The translations under genes and the position numbers were made by a program. Under the pieces are notes generated by a model that had not been told where the DNA came from, did not search any database, and saw only the letters and a program-made list of their open reading frames with translations. Shown here one piece after another: positions 52,807 to 61,070 of a stretch of DNA of 64,000 nt. This DNA comes from Kutzneria buriramensis (lineage in GTDB: Bacteria > Actinomycetota > Actinomycetes > Mycobacteriales > Pseudonocardiaceae): NCBI RefSeq assembly GCF_003387475.1, contig NZ_QUNO01000014.1, positions 124,001-188,000 of the forward strand. The letters run 5' to 3'. Every line of letters starts with the position of its first letter. Position 1 is the first letter of the stretch.

Positions 52807-54708
52807 ATGCACCCGACAAGATCCACCCTGTCCCTGCTCGCGACGGTCGCGCTGGCCGCGGCGGGACTGGGCGTCGTCGCGGTCCCCGAGGCCGCCGCCA
52901 CGCCGTTCGGCTACGCCAGCCTGAAGCCGATCCAGCAGCATCACGTGTCCGGCCTGCTCGCGACCGTCCTCAACGGCGAGGACCCGGCCAACCGGGCCCA
53001 GGCCCTGGCGCCCCGTGACGTCCACCGGGCGGCGGCCGCGCCCTGCACGAACAGCTTCGGCGACGACGTGAAGGTCAACCAGAACTGCCTGAACATCTCC
53101 GACACCGATCTGCAGGGCCGAGGCCAGGCGCAGAACGAGACGTGGATGGCGGCGGACCCGAACAATCCGGCGCATCTGCTCGCCAGCTACAACGACTACC
53201 GCCGCGGCGACGGAACCTGCGGCGTGACGTACTCGCTGGACGGCGGCCGTTCCTGGGCCGATTCCACCGTGCCCGACGGCTTCACCCGCGGCGCCGCATT
53301 CGGCGGCGCTCCGCGCCAGTACTGGCAGGCCGGCGGCGACACCTCCACGGCGTGGGACACCAAGGGCAACGCCTACCTGTCGTGCCAGGTGTTCAACCGG
53401 GGCGCGGGCACCTCGGCCAATCCGGACCAGTCCAGCGCGTTCTACGTCTTCCGGTCCACCGCCACCTTCGGCGCATCGTTCGACTTCACCGGGCGTCCCG
53501 TGGCCGAACGCGACGACACCGCCGGGGCCGGGAACTTCCTGCTGGACAAGCAATTGATCACCGTGGACAACCACGCCGGCAGCCCGTTCGCCGACCGCGT
53601 CTACGTCACGTGGACCACGTTCGCGGACGACGGCACCGGCTACATCTACGAGTCGCACTCCGCCGACTACGGCCAGTCGTTCTCCGCGCCGGTGCTGGTC
53701 AGCACCACGAGCGCCTTGTGTGACAACACCTTGGGCCTGCCGACGCCGGGCGGCACCTGCAACCAGAACCAGGACTCGCAGCCGTTCACCGGCCCCGACG
53801 GCGCGCTCTACGTGGCGTTCAACAACTTCAACAACGCGGTGAGCGGCAACGAGAACCGCAGCCAGGTGCTGCTGGCCAAGTCCACCGACGGCGGCGCGAG
53901 CTTCTCCGCGCCCACCCGGGTCGGTTACTTCTACGAGTTGCCCGACTGCGCCGCCTACCAGAACGGCCAGGACCCCGGCCGCGCCTGCGTGCCGGAGAAG
54001 GGCCCGTCGGCCAACTCGATCTTCCGCGCCAGCAACTACCCGATCGGCGCGGTCGACCCCACCCACGGCAACCGGGTCGTGGTGACCTACGGCTCGTACA
54101 TCAACCGGAACTCCAACGAGACCACCGGGTGCACGCCCGCCGGCCTGTCGCCCAGCACCGGCGGCAACCTCTACACCGGCGTGAAGACCGGCACCTGCAA
54201 CAACGACATCGTGCTGTCCACGTCCACGAACTCCGGCGCCAGTTTCACCGGCGGCAGCACCGATCCGCGTGCCCTCGCGGTGGTCAGCACCGGCGCCGGG
54301 CAGGCCCGCACCGACCAGTTCTGGCAGGCGGCCGACTTCTCGCCCAACGGGACCCTGGCCGTCAGCTACTACGACCGGCAGTACGGCTCGGACGAGAACC
54401 TCGGCTTCTCGGACATCACCGCCTCCACCAGCACGGACCTGAGCACCTTCCGGCACGTGCGGGCGACGTCGACCAGCATGCCGCCGCCGACCCAGTTCAG
54501 CGGCACGTTCATCGGTGACTACGCCGGCATCGCCGTCACCGGCCGGACCGTCTACCCGATCTGGTCGGACACCCGTGCGGCCGACCAGTTCCTCTGCCCC
54601 GGCACGGGAACCCCGACCACCCCGCCGGCGGTGTGCGAGGGCGGGGCGAGCAACGCCTCCGTCGCCAACGACGAGGACGCCTACACCACAGGAATCTCGC
54701 TCCGTTAG
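52807..54708 (+). CDS. Secreted sialidase-like BNR-repeat protein
   Basis: This 633-residue exported protein has a signal peptide (LSLLATVALAAAGLGVVAVPEAAA). Several Asp-box/BNR repeats follow, such as TYSLDGGRSW, SADYGQSF, STDGGASF and STNSGASF, spread over residues 135-490. This pattern forms a sialidase-type beta-propeller. The catalytic Arg triad and Tyr of true sialidases cannot be confirmed by eye. AAGGAG precedes the ATG. It is not obviously part of either biosynthetic cluster. Confidence 0.82.
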   Translation: MHPTRSTLSLLATVALAAAGLGVVAVPEAAATPFGYASLKPIQQHHVSGLLATVLNGEDPANRAQALAPRDVHRAAAAPCTNSFGDDVKVNQNCLNISDTDLQGRGQAQNETWMAADPNNPAHLLASYNDYRRGDGTCGVTYSLDGGRSWADSTVPDGFTRGAAFGGAPRQYWQAGGDTSTAWDTKGNAYLSCQVFNRGAGTSANPDQSSAFYVFRSTATFGASFDFTGRPVAERDDTAGAGNFLLDKQLITVDNHAGSPFADRVYVTWTTFADDGTGYIYESHSADYGQSFSAPVLVSTTSALCDNTLGLPTPGGTCNQNQDSQPFTGPDGALYVAFNNFNNAVSGNENRSQVLLAKSTDGGASFSAPTRVGYFYELPDCAAYQNGQDPGRACVPEKGPSANSIFRASNYPIGAVDPTHGNRVVVTYGSYINRNSNETTGCTPAGLSPSTGGNLYTGVKTGTCNNDIVLSTSTNSGASFTGGSTDPRALAVVSTGAGQARTDQFWQAADFSPNGTLAVSYYDRQYGSDENLGFSDITASTSTDLSTFRHVRATSTSMPPPTQFSGTFIGDYAGIAVTGRTVYPIWSDTRAADQFLCPGTGTPTTPPAVCEGGASNASVANDEDAYTTGISLR

Positions 54709-54712
54709 CAAT

Positions 54713-54746
54713 CGTTGGTAGGGGCCGAAGCCGGCCCCTACCAACG
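54713..54746. terminator. Bidirectional terminator hairpin
   Basis: A perfect 15-bp stem (54713-54727 with 54732-54746, 4-nt loop) sits exactly between the convergent BNR-protein and luciferase-like genes. Confidence 0.8.
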
Positions 54747-54750
54747 GACG

Positions 54751-55725
54751 CTACTGACGGCAGGCCTCGGCGAGCAGTTCGTACGAGCGGATCCGGCTCG
54801 CGTGGTCGTGGACGATGGTCACGGCCATCAGCTCGTCGGCCCCGGTGGCCCGGAACAGCTCGGCCACCCGGTCCCGCACCCGCGACGGCGAACCCCACAC
54901 CTGGCGGTCCAGCCGGTCGGTGGCCCACTCCCGCTGGGCCGGCGTGTACGGGAAGTCGGCGGCCTGCGCCGGCGTCGGGAACAGGGCGTCCAGGTTGCCG
55001 GCGCGCATCTGGATATGGCCGACGAGGAACGGCGCGGCCAACGCCCGCGCGGCCTCGTCGGTGTCGGCGGCGATCACCAGCGCGGCGATCAGGACGTACG
55101 GGCGCTCGGCGTGCGGACCGGGCCGGAACGACTCGTGATAGGCGGCGACGGATTCGACGGTGGCGGCCGGGTTGATGTGGTGCGCGTAGGCGTACGGCAG
55201 GCCGAGCTCGCCGGCGAGCCGGGCGCTGTCGGGGCTGGAGCCCAGCAGGATCATGGGCGGCCGGTTCTCGGCGGCGGCGCCGGCATGAGCCGGGGCCCCG
55301 TCGGCGAAGTAGCCGGCCAGCTCGGTGAGCTGCCCACGGAAGTCGGTCTCGACCCGACGCAGCAGCTGGGCGGTCGCGGCGCCGACGCTGCCGGGGGCCC
55401 GGCCGACGCCGAGGTCGATCCGGCCGGGATGCAGGGCCTCCAGGGTGCCGAACTGCTCGGCGACGACCAGCGGCGCGTGGTTCGGCAGCATCACGCCGCC
55501 GGAACCGACCCGGATGGTGGACGTCGCCGCTGCGACCGCGCCGACCAGCACGGCCGTCGCCGATGTGGCGAGGCTGGGGACGTTGTGGTGCTCGGCGATC
55601 CAGAACCGGCCGTACCCGAGCTCCTCCAGCCGCTCGGCCAGCGCGATCGTGTTGCGCAGTGACCGGGTCGCGGTCGTGTCGGCCCACACCGGGGCGACGT
55701 CCAACGCGGCCAACGGAACCTTCAC
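54751..55725 (-). CDS. Luciferase-like flavin-dependent oxidoreductase
   Basis: This protein of about 324 residues belongs to the bacterial luciferase-like (LLM) group. It shows ERLEELGYGRFWIAEHHNVPSLATSA, RVGSGGVMLPNHAPLVVAEQFGTL, LGVGRAPGS and a C-terminal GSPSRVRDRVAEL. These enzymes use reduced FMN to oxygenate or reduce small molecules. GGGGGAGGAT precedes the GTG at 55725. It is a single gene facing away from the secondary-metabolite region. Confidence 0.9.
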   Translation of the reverse strand: MKVPLAALDVAPVWADTTATRSLRNTIALAERLEELGYGRFWIAEHHNVPSLATSATAVLVGAVAAATSTIRVGSGGVMLPNHAPLVVAEQFGTLEALHPGRIDLGVGRAPGSVGAATAQLLRRVETDFRGQLTELAGYFADGAPAHAGAAAENRPPMILLGSSPDSARLAGELGLPYAYAHHINPAATVESVAAYHESFRPGPHAERPYVLIAALVIAADTDEAARALAAPFLVGHIQMRAGNLDALFPTPAQAADFPYTPAQREWATDRLDRQVWGSPSRVRDRVAELFRATGADELMAVTIVHDHASRIRSYELLAEACRQ

Positions 55726-55747
55726 GCGATCCTCCCCCTGCACCGAT

Positions 55748-55798
55748 GCCGTCCCCGCCAGCCTGCCTCATTTTCGGTCGGCAGGTGGCGGGGACGGC
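55748..55798 (-). terminator. Hairpin after the secreted beta-rich protein gene
   Basis: A long stem pairs 55748-55760 with 55786-55798 and continues with 55762-55767 and 55780-55785 after one bulged base. It lies just downstream of the leftward gene ending at 55820 and before the luciferase-like gene starts. Confidence 0.65.
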
Positions 55799-55819
55799 GA
55801 TTTCGGTGGTGAGGAGGCC

Positions 55820-57241
55820 TCAGGGCTTCTCGGCGTGGAAGTCGACCGTGACGGTGTTGGTGTCAAGGCCGGGCCAGTCGACGACGGCGGTGTAGCTGCC
55901 GGTCTCGGGCATGGTCGTGACGGCCATCAGCGCGGTCGCGCAGGTGCCGGTCGCGACGACGGTGCCGCTGGGGCCGTACACCGTGGTGCGGGCGGTGCCG
56001 CTGGCGAGTTGGCAGGTGGCGGAGACCCGGTCACCCTGGTAGGCGTAGAAGCCGAACCGGGCGTTCTGGGCGGTCTGCGTGGTGGTGACCGACAGCGGGT
56101 GGTCGAAGAAGCGGACCACCGTGAACGGGTCCCGCACCTTGAAGATCCGCAGGTCGAACGAGTCGGTGGCGCCGTCGCGGGGATCGATCTCGAAGGTGTG
56201 CGGCCCCGAGGTCCACTTCCACTCGCTGTCCATGACGATGCGGCCCTCGGCCGACGGCGCGTGCCGGCACACCCGCGACTCGGCCGGCACGTACTGGGTC
56301 GGCGGCGCGAACAGCAGCGTCGGGGTCCACTGTGGAGTGTCGCCGCGCTGCTCGCACGTGATCAGCGCGTGCTCGTTCGCCCCCAACGTGAAGGTGGCCT
56401 TGGCGTTCTGGCCCGGGCCGGTGGTGGTGAGAGTGAAAGGCGTGCCGTCGGTGGGCGCCGCGACGGTCACCGTCGGCAGGGTCCTGCTCAGGGTCACCGT
56501 GGCGCCGAGGTCGGTCATCCAGCTGTTGTCAAGGAGCACCGAGTACGTGCCGTCGGCCGGCAGCGTGGGGGTGTAGTTGAACAGATCACCGTGCTGGCAC
56601 CAACCCCACGTCTGCGGCGAGGCCTCGTTGGGCACGATGGCGCCGCGGGCGTCCACCAGGGCTCCGGTCACGCCGCGGCCGGCCACCGGGGACTCGCACG
56701 TGACCCGGACCCGGTCGCCGGCTTTGCCGTCGAAGGTGAGGAGAGCATCCTGGCCCTTGGCCGTGGGAGCGAACGTGACCGGGCTGCCGTCCAGTGCGAC
56801 GTGGGTGTGCACGTCGTCGAAGGCGCGGTAGGACAGCCTCACCGTGAACGGCTGGCCGTTGTTCGGGGCCAGCACGAGCTTGTAGGGGCCGTCGTGCTCG
56901 ATGGCCTGCTCGTCCATGGCGGGCTCGGGCATGACCCGCCGGGAGCAGCCGGTCCAGCTGTCGGCGAGGACTCGCTGGTTCTTCTTGTCGTACAGCCACG
57001 TCCTGAGCACGCTGGAGTCGCTGGTGGTGTCGCAGAACAGGATCACGTGCTGGCCGCCGGCGGCGTCGAAGTGCACGTTGACGGTCTGCGTCGGATCCGT
57101 GGTGGTGACCTCCGTCGTGGTGCCGTCGTTGGTCAGCGTCACGTCGATGGCGGTGGCCGCCGCGGCAGCCGGGGCTGCGATCACCGATGCGGTCAGGACG
57201 AGGGCGCCGAGCAGGGCGCGCATGTGGAGCATGCGGCGCAC
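55820..57241 (-). CDS. Secreted repeated beta-domain protein
   Basis: This 473-residue exported protein has a signal peptide (MRALLGALVLTASVIAAPAAAAA). Four loosely repeated beta-rich domains of about 105 residues follow. Each contains a TFxLGxxxHxxxxC-like strand (GQHVILFCDTT, GDRVRVTCES, NEHALITCEQ, GDRVSATCQL). The pattern resembles pre-peptidase or adhesin-type beta-sandwiches. No catalytic domain is visible, so a cell-surface or binding role is likely. Several starts are possible (57241, 57232, 57223). Confidence 0.78.
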   Translation of the reverse strand: MRRMLHMRALLGALVLTASVIAAPAAAAATAIDVTLTNDGTTTEVTTTDPTQTVNVHFDAAGGQHVILFCDTTSDSSVLRTWLYDKKNQRVLADSWTGCSRRVMPEPAMDEQAIEHDGPYKLVLAPNNGQPFTVRLSYRAFDDVHTHVALDGSPVTFAPTAKGQDALLTFDGKAGDRVRVTCESPVAGRGVTGALVDARGAIVPNEASPQTWGWCQHGDLFNYTPTLPADGTYSVLLDNSWMTDLGATVTLSRTLPTVTVAAPTDGTPFTLTTTGPGQNAKATFTLGANEHALITCEQRGDTPQWTPTLLFAPPTQYVPAESRVCRHAPSAEGRIVMDSEWKWTSGPHTFEIDPRDGATDSFDLRIFKVRDPFTVVRFFDHPLSVTTTQTAQNARFGFYAYQGDRVSATCQLASGTARTTVYGPSGTVVATGTCATALMAVTTMPETGSYTAVVDWPGLDTNTVTVDFHAEKP

Positions 57242-57428
57242 CGTATCGACCGATGATCACCAAAGCGCCCAAATAAGACCAATGTTCGCAAAGTGCGCCC
57301 CTAGGTGCGATTCGGGCGGCACAAGGGCTAAGCGACGTCCCGCCTACCGGCGCATCAACCGACCGGTTGATGCCGGTCCGGCTGCCCGGTTGAGCCGGGT
57401 GACCGTGGCGTCGCAGCAGACTTGGGGC

Positions 57429-57650
57429 ATGTTCAAGTCACGACAGCCCGCCCCGGACGAGGCGTGGGAAGGCGTAGTCCTCGACAAGTCGCGCGGCATG
57501 GCCGACGGCTCCAACCTGTACCGCTACCTCACGGTGCGACTGTCCACCGGCGAGACGAGGAAGATCCGGGCCGACCGCGGCCTGTGGGACTCCGTCGCCG
57601 AGGGGGACGGGATCGTCAAACGGGCCGGCGCCGACCCGGTCAAGAAGTAA
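57429..57650 (+). CDS. Small conserved-type protein (DUF7489-like)
   Basis: This 73-residue basic protein has the pattern WEGVVLDKSRGMADGSN, VRLSTGETRKIRADRGLWDSV and GDGIVKRAGADP. Similar short proteins are widespread in actinomycetes without known function. It is probably a small beta-barrel. The ATG at 57429 follows a weak GGGG purine stretch. Its end overlaps the convergent glycosyltransferase gene by 11 bp. Confidence 0.75.
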   Translation: MFKSRQPAPDEAWEGVVLDKSRGMADGSNLYRYLTVRLSTGETRKIRADRGLWDSVAEGDGIVKRAGADPVKK

Positions 57651-58758
57651 GGCCCACCAGGTCGTCAACGACCGCCGCGGCAGAGGGGAGCGCGGCGATC
57701 TCGTCGGCCACGCGCCGGGCGACGTCCCAGGCGGCGGGGTCGTCGAGCAGCGCTCGGGCGGCCGCCTCGACGGCGTCCGCGGTGATCTCCTCGCCGACCA
57801 GGGACTTCGCGGCGCCGAGGTCGGACAGTACGGCGGCGTTGACGAACTGGTCGGCGCCCTGCGGCAGGACGAGCTGGGGGAGCCCGGCGGCGAGCGTGCC
57901 CAGCACGGTGCCGGTGCCGCCGTGGTGCACGACGAACGCCGCGTGGCGGAGCACCTCCGCCTGCGGCACGAATCGTGCGACGTGCACCCGGTCCGGCAGC
58001 GGGCCGAGCACGGCCGGATCGCCGGGGCCGAGCGCCACGAGGACGTCCACCGGGAGCCGCGAGAGTCCCTCGATGGCCGCCCGCAGCACGGAAGTCGCAC
58101 CGAACGCCACCGTGCCGAGCGTGAGGTACACGAGCCGCCGCGAGGCGGTCACGACCGCCGGCAGCAGCACATCCAGGTCGAAAGGCGTGGGACGCATGCG
58201 AAGGACCGTCGGCAGGGCGGCGACCACGGGGTCGCGCACGGCATCCGGCCAGAGGTCGATGACGGTGTCGCCCATCATCGCGTCGGCGGGAGCCGGACCG
58301 TCCTCCCACAGCCACGCCATCCGTGCCGCCGCCGCGGCCAGGATCTGCGGCGGCATCGAGCGGCCGATCACGTGTGAGACGACGGGAACGGACGCCTCCC
58401 TCGCCGCTTTCGCCGCGCCGACGTCGCTCTGCTCGTAGACGACCAGGTCCGGCTTCAGACCCGGCAGCAGTCGCCGCAGGTCGTCGTGGGTGGCGTGCGG
58501 CAGGATGTCGCCGAACATCGTCACGCCGAGCGTCGCGAAGTCGGCGTCCTGGCCGTGCCGCCGCACGGCTTCGGCTTCGGCCTCGCCGACCGCGATGCCC
58601 ACTCGGTGGGCGGCGAAACCGAGACCCCGCACCGTGTCCAGCATCGCCTCGCCGGTGCCGAAGACCACCTCGTGCCCGACGTCGCGGGCCGCCGAGGCCA
58701 GCGGCAGCAGCGGAAGGAGGTGGCCGTACGCGGGGCGGCACGAGAACACGATTCGCAC
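57640..58758 (-). CDS. UGT/MGT-type glycosyltransferase
   Basis: This glycosyltransferase of about 372 residues has the GT-B fold. The N-terminus begins RIVFSCRPAYGHLLPLLPLA and the C-terminal donor site has HHGGTGTVLGTLAAGLPQLVLPQGADQF. It resembles macrolide and aromatic-product glycosyltransferases. The GTG at 58758 gives the standard N-terminus, and no longer start is supported. It might glycosylate the polyketide, but no deoxysugar genes are nearby and it lies 5 kb beyond the apparent cluster edge. Confidence 0.88.
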   Translation of the reverse strand: MRIVFSCRPAYGHLLPLLPLASAARDVGHEVVFGTGEAMLDTVRGLGFAAHRVGIAVGEAEAEAVRRHGQDADFATLGVTMFGDILPHATHDDLRRLLPGLKPDLVVYEQSDVGAAKAAREASVPVVSHVIGRSMPPQILAAAAARMAWLWEDGPAPADAMMGDTVIDLWPDAVRDPVVAALPTVLRMRPTPFDLDVLLPAVVTASRRLVYLTLGTVAFGATSVLRAAIEGLSRLPVDVLVALGPGDPAVLGPLPDRVHVARFVPQAEVLRHAAFVVHHGGTGTVLGTLAAGLPQLVLPQGADQFVNAAVLSDLGAAKSLVGEEITADAVEAAARALLDDPAAWDVARRVADEIAALPSAAAVVDDLVGLTS

Positions 58759-58821
58759 CCGCCCGAGCGTAACCGTCAACCGCTCGGCTCGTGGGCGGCT
58801 TTGCCGAACGGAGGAAAGAGG

Positions 58822-58856
58822 GGGAGCCCGCGCGGTGGCGGCCGACGCGGGCTCCC
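58822..58856 (-). terminator. Hairpin after the propeller-protein gene
   Basis: A perfect 11-bp stem (58822-58832 with 58846-58856) lies about 33 bp downstream of the leftward gene ending at 58889, a likely terminator of the phosphoesterase-MFS-propeller operon. Confidence 0.6.
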
Positions 58857-58888
58857 ATCGCCGCGCACCCATCGCGGCGAGTCCGGCA

Positions 58889-59833
58889 TCACCCCGTGAC
58901 GGCTGGGGAGGCGGCGTCGGCGGCGAGCCGCCGGGGTGTGCCGGAGCCATCGGCGGGAACGGACCACACGGCGTTGTCCAAGCCGTAGAGGACCGTGTGG
59001 TCGTCCTGCCAGAGCGCCTGGTCGTCCACGCTGCGCGTCTCGGCCAGCGCGGTCTCCTTCATCGTGGCCAGGTCGAGGACGGACAGGCGCCAGACGCCGT
59101 CGCCGACCTTCTTCTTGAACGCCACCCGCGTGCCGTCCGGGGACAGCGACGGGCATTCGACGTTCTCGCGCACCACCTTCCCGCGATAGTGCGAGTAGTC
59201 GCCCTCGACCAGGTACGTCTTTCCGCCGGTGCCGAGGGTCGTGTAGAAGCGGTTGCCGTCGGCGGCGAAGGTGATGCCCCAGAAGTTGACGTCCGCGGCG
59301 GTGTACCGGCTGCCGTCCTTGTAGACCGCCAGCTCCTCGATCGTCTTGACCAGCGTGCCGGTCTCGACCTCGTAGATACCGGCGCGGGTGGAGAATCCCG
59401 TTGCGGCATAAGAGTCTCCGGTGACGAACAGCGTCCAGTGGACGAGCTTGCCGTCGGGGGACACCCGCGCGCGGCTGGGTGTCCCGCCGAGGGACTCGGT
59501 GTGCCGGACGTTGAGGTGGTCGTCGAGCACGATCACGTCGGTCACGGCCGGCAGCGTGCCCGGCTCGACCGCCAGGCACACCGCGGTCTGCTTGGCCACG
59601 GCGAACCGGTCGCACCGCAGGCCGCTGACTTTCGGCTTCGCACCGGGATTGTCGAGCGGCACGGAGGCGATGCGGCCGGTGGACACGTCGCGGTACAACA
59701 ACTGCCCGGGTGCGAGGGTGAGCTGCGCCGGCGGCAGGGCCGCCGCGGTGTCGGGCCGGGAGCTGACGACGTAGATGACGGCCGCGGCGATCAGGACAAG
59801 CGTGCCGGCGAAGGCGAGGATGATCTTCTTCAC
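58889..59833 (-). CDS. Membrane-anchored TolB/WD40-like protein
   Basis: This protein of about 314 residues has an N-terminal membrane anchor (KKIILAFAGTLVLIAAAVIYVV) and an extracytoplasmic beta-propeller-like domain. Repeated blade signatures include ARVSPDGKLVHW, FAADGNRFYTT, PSLSPDGTRVAF and WQDDHTVLYG. TolB-like blades usually bind proteins or ligands. The GTG at 59833 overlaps the MFS stop by GTGA, so the two are co-translated. Function is unknown. Confidence 0.82.
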   Translation of the reverse strand: MKKIILAFAGTLVLIAAAVIYVVSSRPDTAAALPPAQLTLAPGQLLYRDVSTGRIASVPLDNPGAKPKVSGLRCDRFAVAKQTAVCLAVEPGTLPAVTDVIVLDDHLNVRHTESLGGTPSRARVSPDGKLVHWTLFVTGDSYAATGFSTRAGIYEVETGTLVKTIEELAVYKDGSRYTAADVNFWGITFAADGNRFYTTLGTGGKTYLVEGDYSHYRGKVVRENVECPSLSPDGTRVAFKKKVGDGVWRLSVLDLATMKETALAETRSVDDQALWQDDHTVLYGLDNAVWSVPADGSGTPRRLAADAASPAVTG

Positions 59834-61062
59834 GGGCGCACCGGCCTCACCAGCGCGGCGGCCAGGGCAACGGCCGCCAGGCATCCGGCGGCGACGAGCA
59901 CCGCCGGCCGCAGGTCCCACAACGTCCACGCAAGTCCGAAGAGGACGGACGAAAACATGCGCGCTCCCGCCTGTCCGGTCTGCACGACCGCCAACCCGGT
60001 GGCCCGAAGTGCCTTGGGCACGAGCGGTCCGGCGGCGGCCATCAGCACGCCGTCGGTGGCCGCGTAGAACACGCCGTGCAGGCCGAGTGCGACCACACCG
60101 AGCCAGAACCCCGCCTGCGGACCGCAGATCAGCACGAGGGCCAGGCACAGCGCGGCATGCCCGCCGAGGAACACCGGCCACCGACCGACCCGGTCGGCGA
60201 CCTTGCCGAGCGGCACGGCCAACAGCAGGTACACGCCGGCGGTGCCCAGCGGCAGCAACGGGAAGTACGTCGCCGCGACGTCCCAACGCCGTTGCAGCAG
60301 CAGGTAGATGAACGAGTCGCCGACGGTCACCAGCCCCAGCAGTGCCGCCCAGACTGTCACCCGCCGGAAGTCCTTGCTACGCAAAAGACCTAGGGCGGCC
60401 CGGAGCGATACGGCGGCGCGATCCACCGAGCCCGGACGGTCGCGGACGAACAGGGCCAGCAGCAGCACCGCGATCGCCGCGACGCAGAAGCTGGTGAAGA
60501 ACACCGAGGTGTAGCTGCCGAGGCTCAGCGCGAGCACCGCCATCGCCACCAGCGGTCCGAGGAAGGCGCCGACGGTGTCCAGCGCGCGGTGCACGCCGAA
60601 CGACCGGCCGAGCGTGCCGGGCTCGCTGCTCAGCGAGATCAGCGCATCCCGTGGGGCGGTGCGGATTCCTTTGCCGGTGCGGTCGGCGGCGAGCACGACG
60701 CCGATGGCCGCGACCGACGAGCCGGCCGCGATCAGGCCGAGTTTGCACACCGCGGACAAGCCGTACCCGAGCCCCGCGACCGCCTTGAGTCGCCGCCACC
60801 GATCGGCGAGATGCCCGCCGAGCACCCGCACGACCGCGGTCGCGCCGGCGTAGAGCCCGTCCAACAGCCCGAACTGCAAGGGATTCAGGCCGAGGCCGAG
60901 CACCAGGTAGAGCGGCAGCACGGCGGTGACCATCTCCGAGGAGACGTCGGTGACCAGGCTGACCACGCCGAGCGCCACCACGTTGGCGGCCACCCGCCGC
61001 AGCGCCGGTTTCCGTTCCGTGCCCGCCGCGAGATCCGAGGTACGGCTTGCCGCGATGTACAT
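59830..61062 (-). CDS. MFS transporter
   Basis: This 410-residue transporter has about 12 helices. Motif A-like loops are visible in GHLADRWRRLKAVAGLG and GKVADRVGRWPVFLGGH, with GKGIRTAPRDALI between the halves. It is unlike the DHA2 pump at 47150. It starts 8 bp after the phosphoesterase stop and overlaps the propeller gene, so three proteins share one mRNA. The substrate is unknown. Confidence 0.88.
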   Translation of the reverse strand: MYIAASRTSDLAAGTERKPALRRVAANVVALGVVSLVTDVSSEMVTAVLPLYLVLGLGLNPLQFGLLDGLYAGATAVVRVLGGHLADRWRRLKAVAGLGYGLSAVCKLGLIAAGSSVAAIGVVLAADRTGKGIRTAPRDALISLSSEPGTLGRSFGVHRALDTVGAFLGPLVAMAVLALSLGSYTSVFFTSFCVAAIAVLLLALFVRDRPGSVDRAAVSLRAALGLLRSKDFRRVTVWAALLGLVTVGDSFIYLLLQRRWDVAATYFPLLPLGTAGVYLLLAVPLGKVADRVGRWPVFLGGHAALCLALVLICGPQAGFWLGVVALGLHGVFYAATDGVLMAAAGPLVPKALRATGLAVVQTGQAGARMFSSVLFGLAWTLWDLRPAVLVAAGCLAAVALAAALVRPVRP

Positions 61063-61070
61063 GCCGCCCC

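Noticed and set aside
57640-58758. Glycosyltransferase as part of the polyketide cluster
   Set aside because: It lies beyond several unrelated genes and no deoxysugar genes are present, so membership is not supported.
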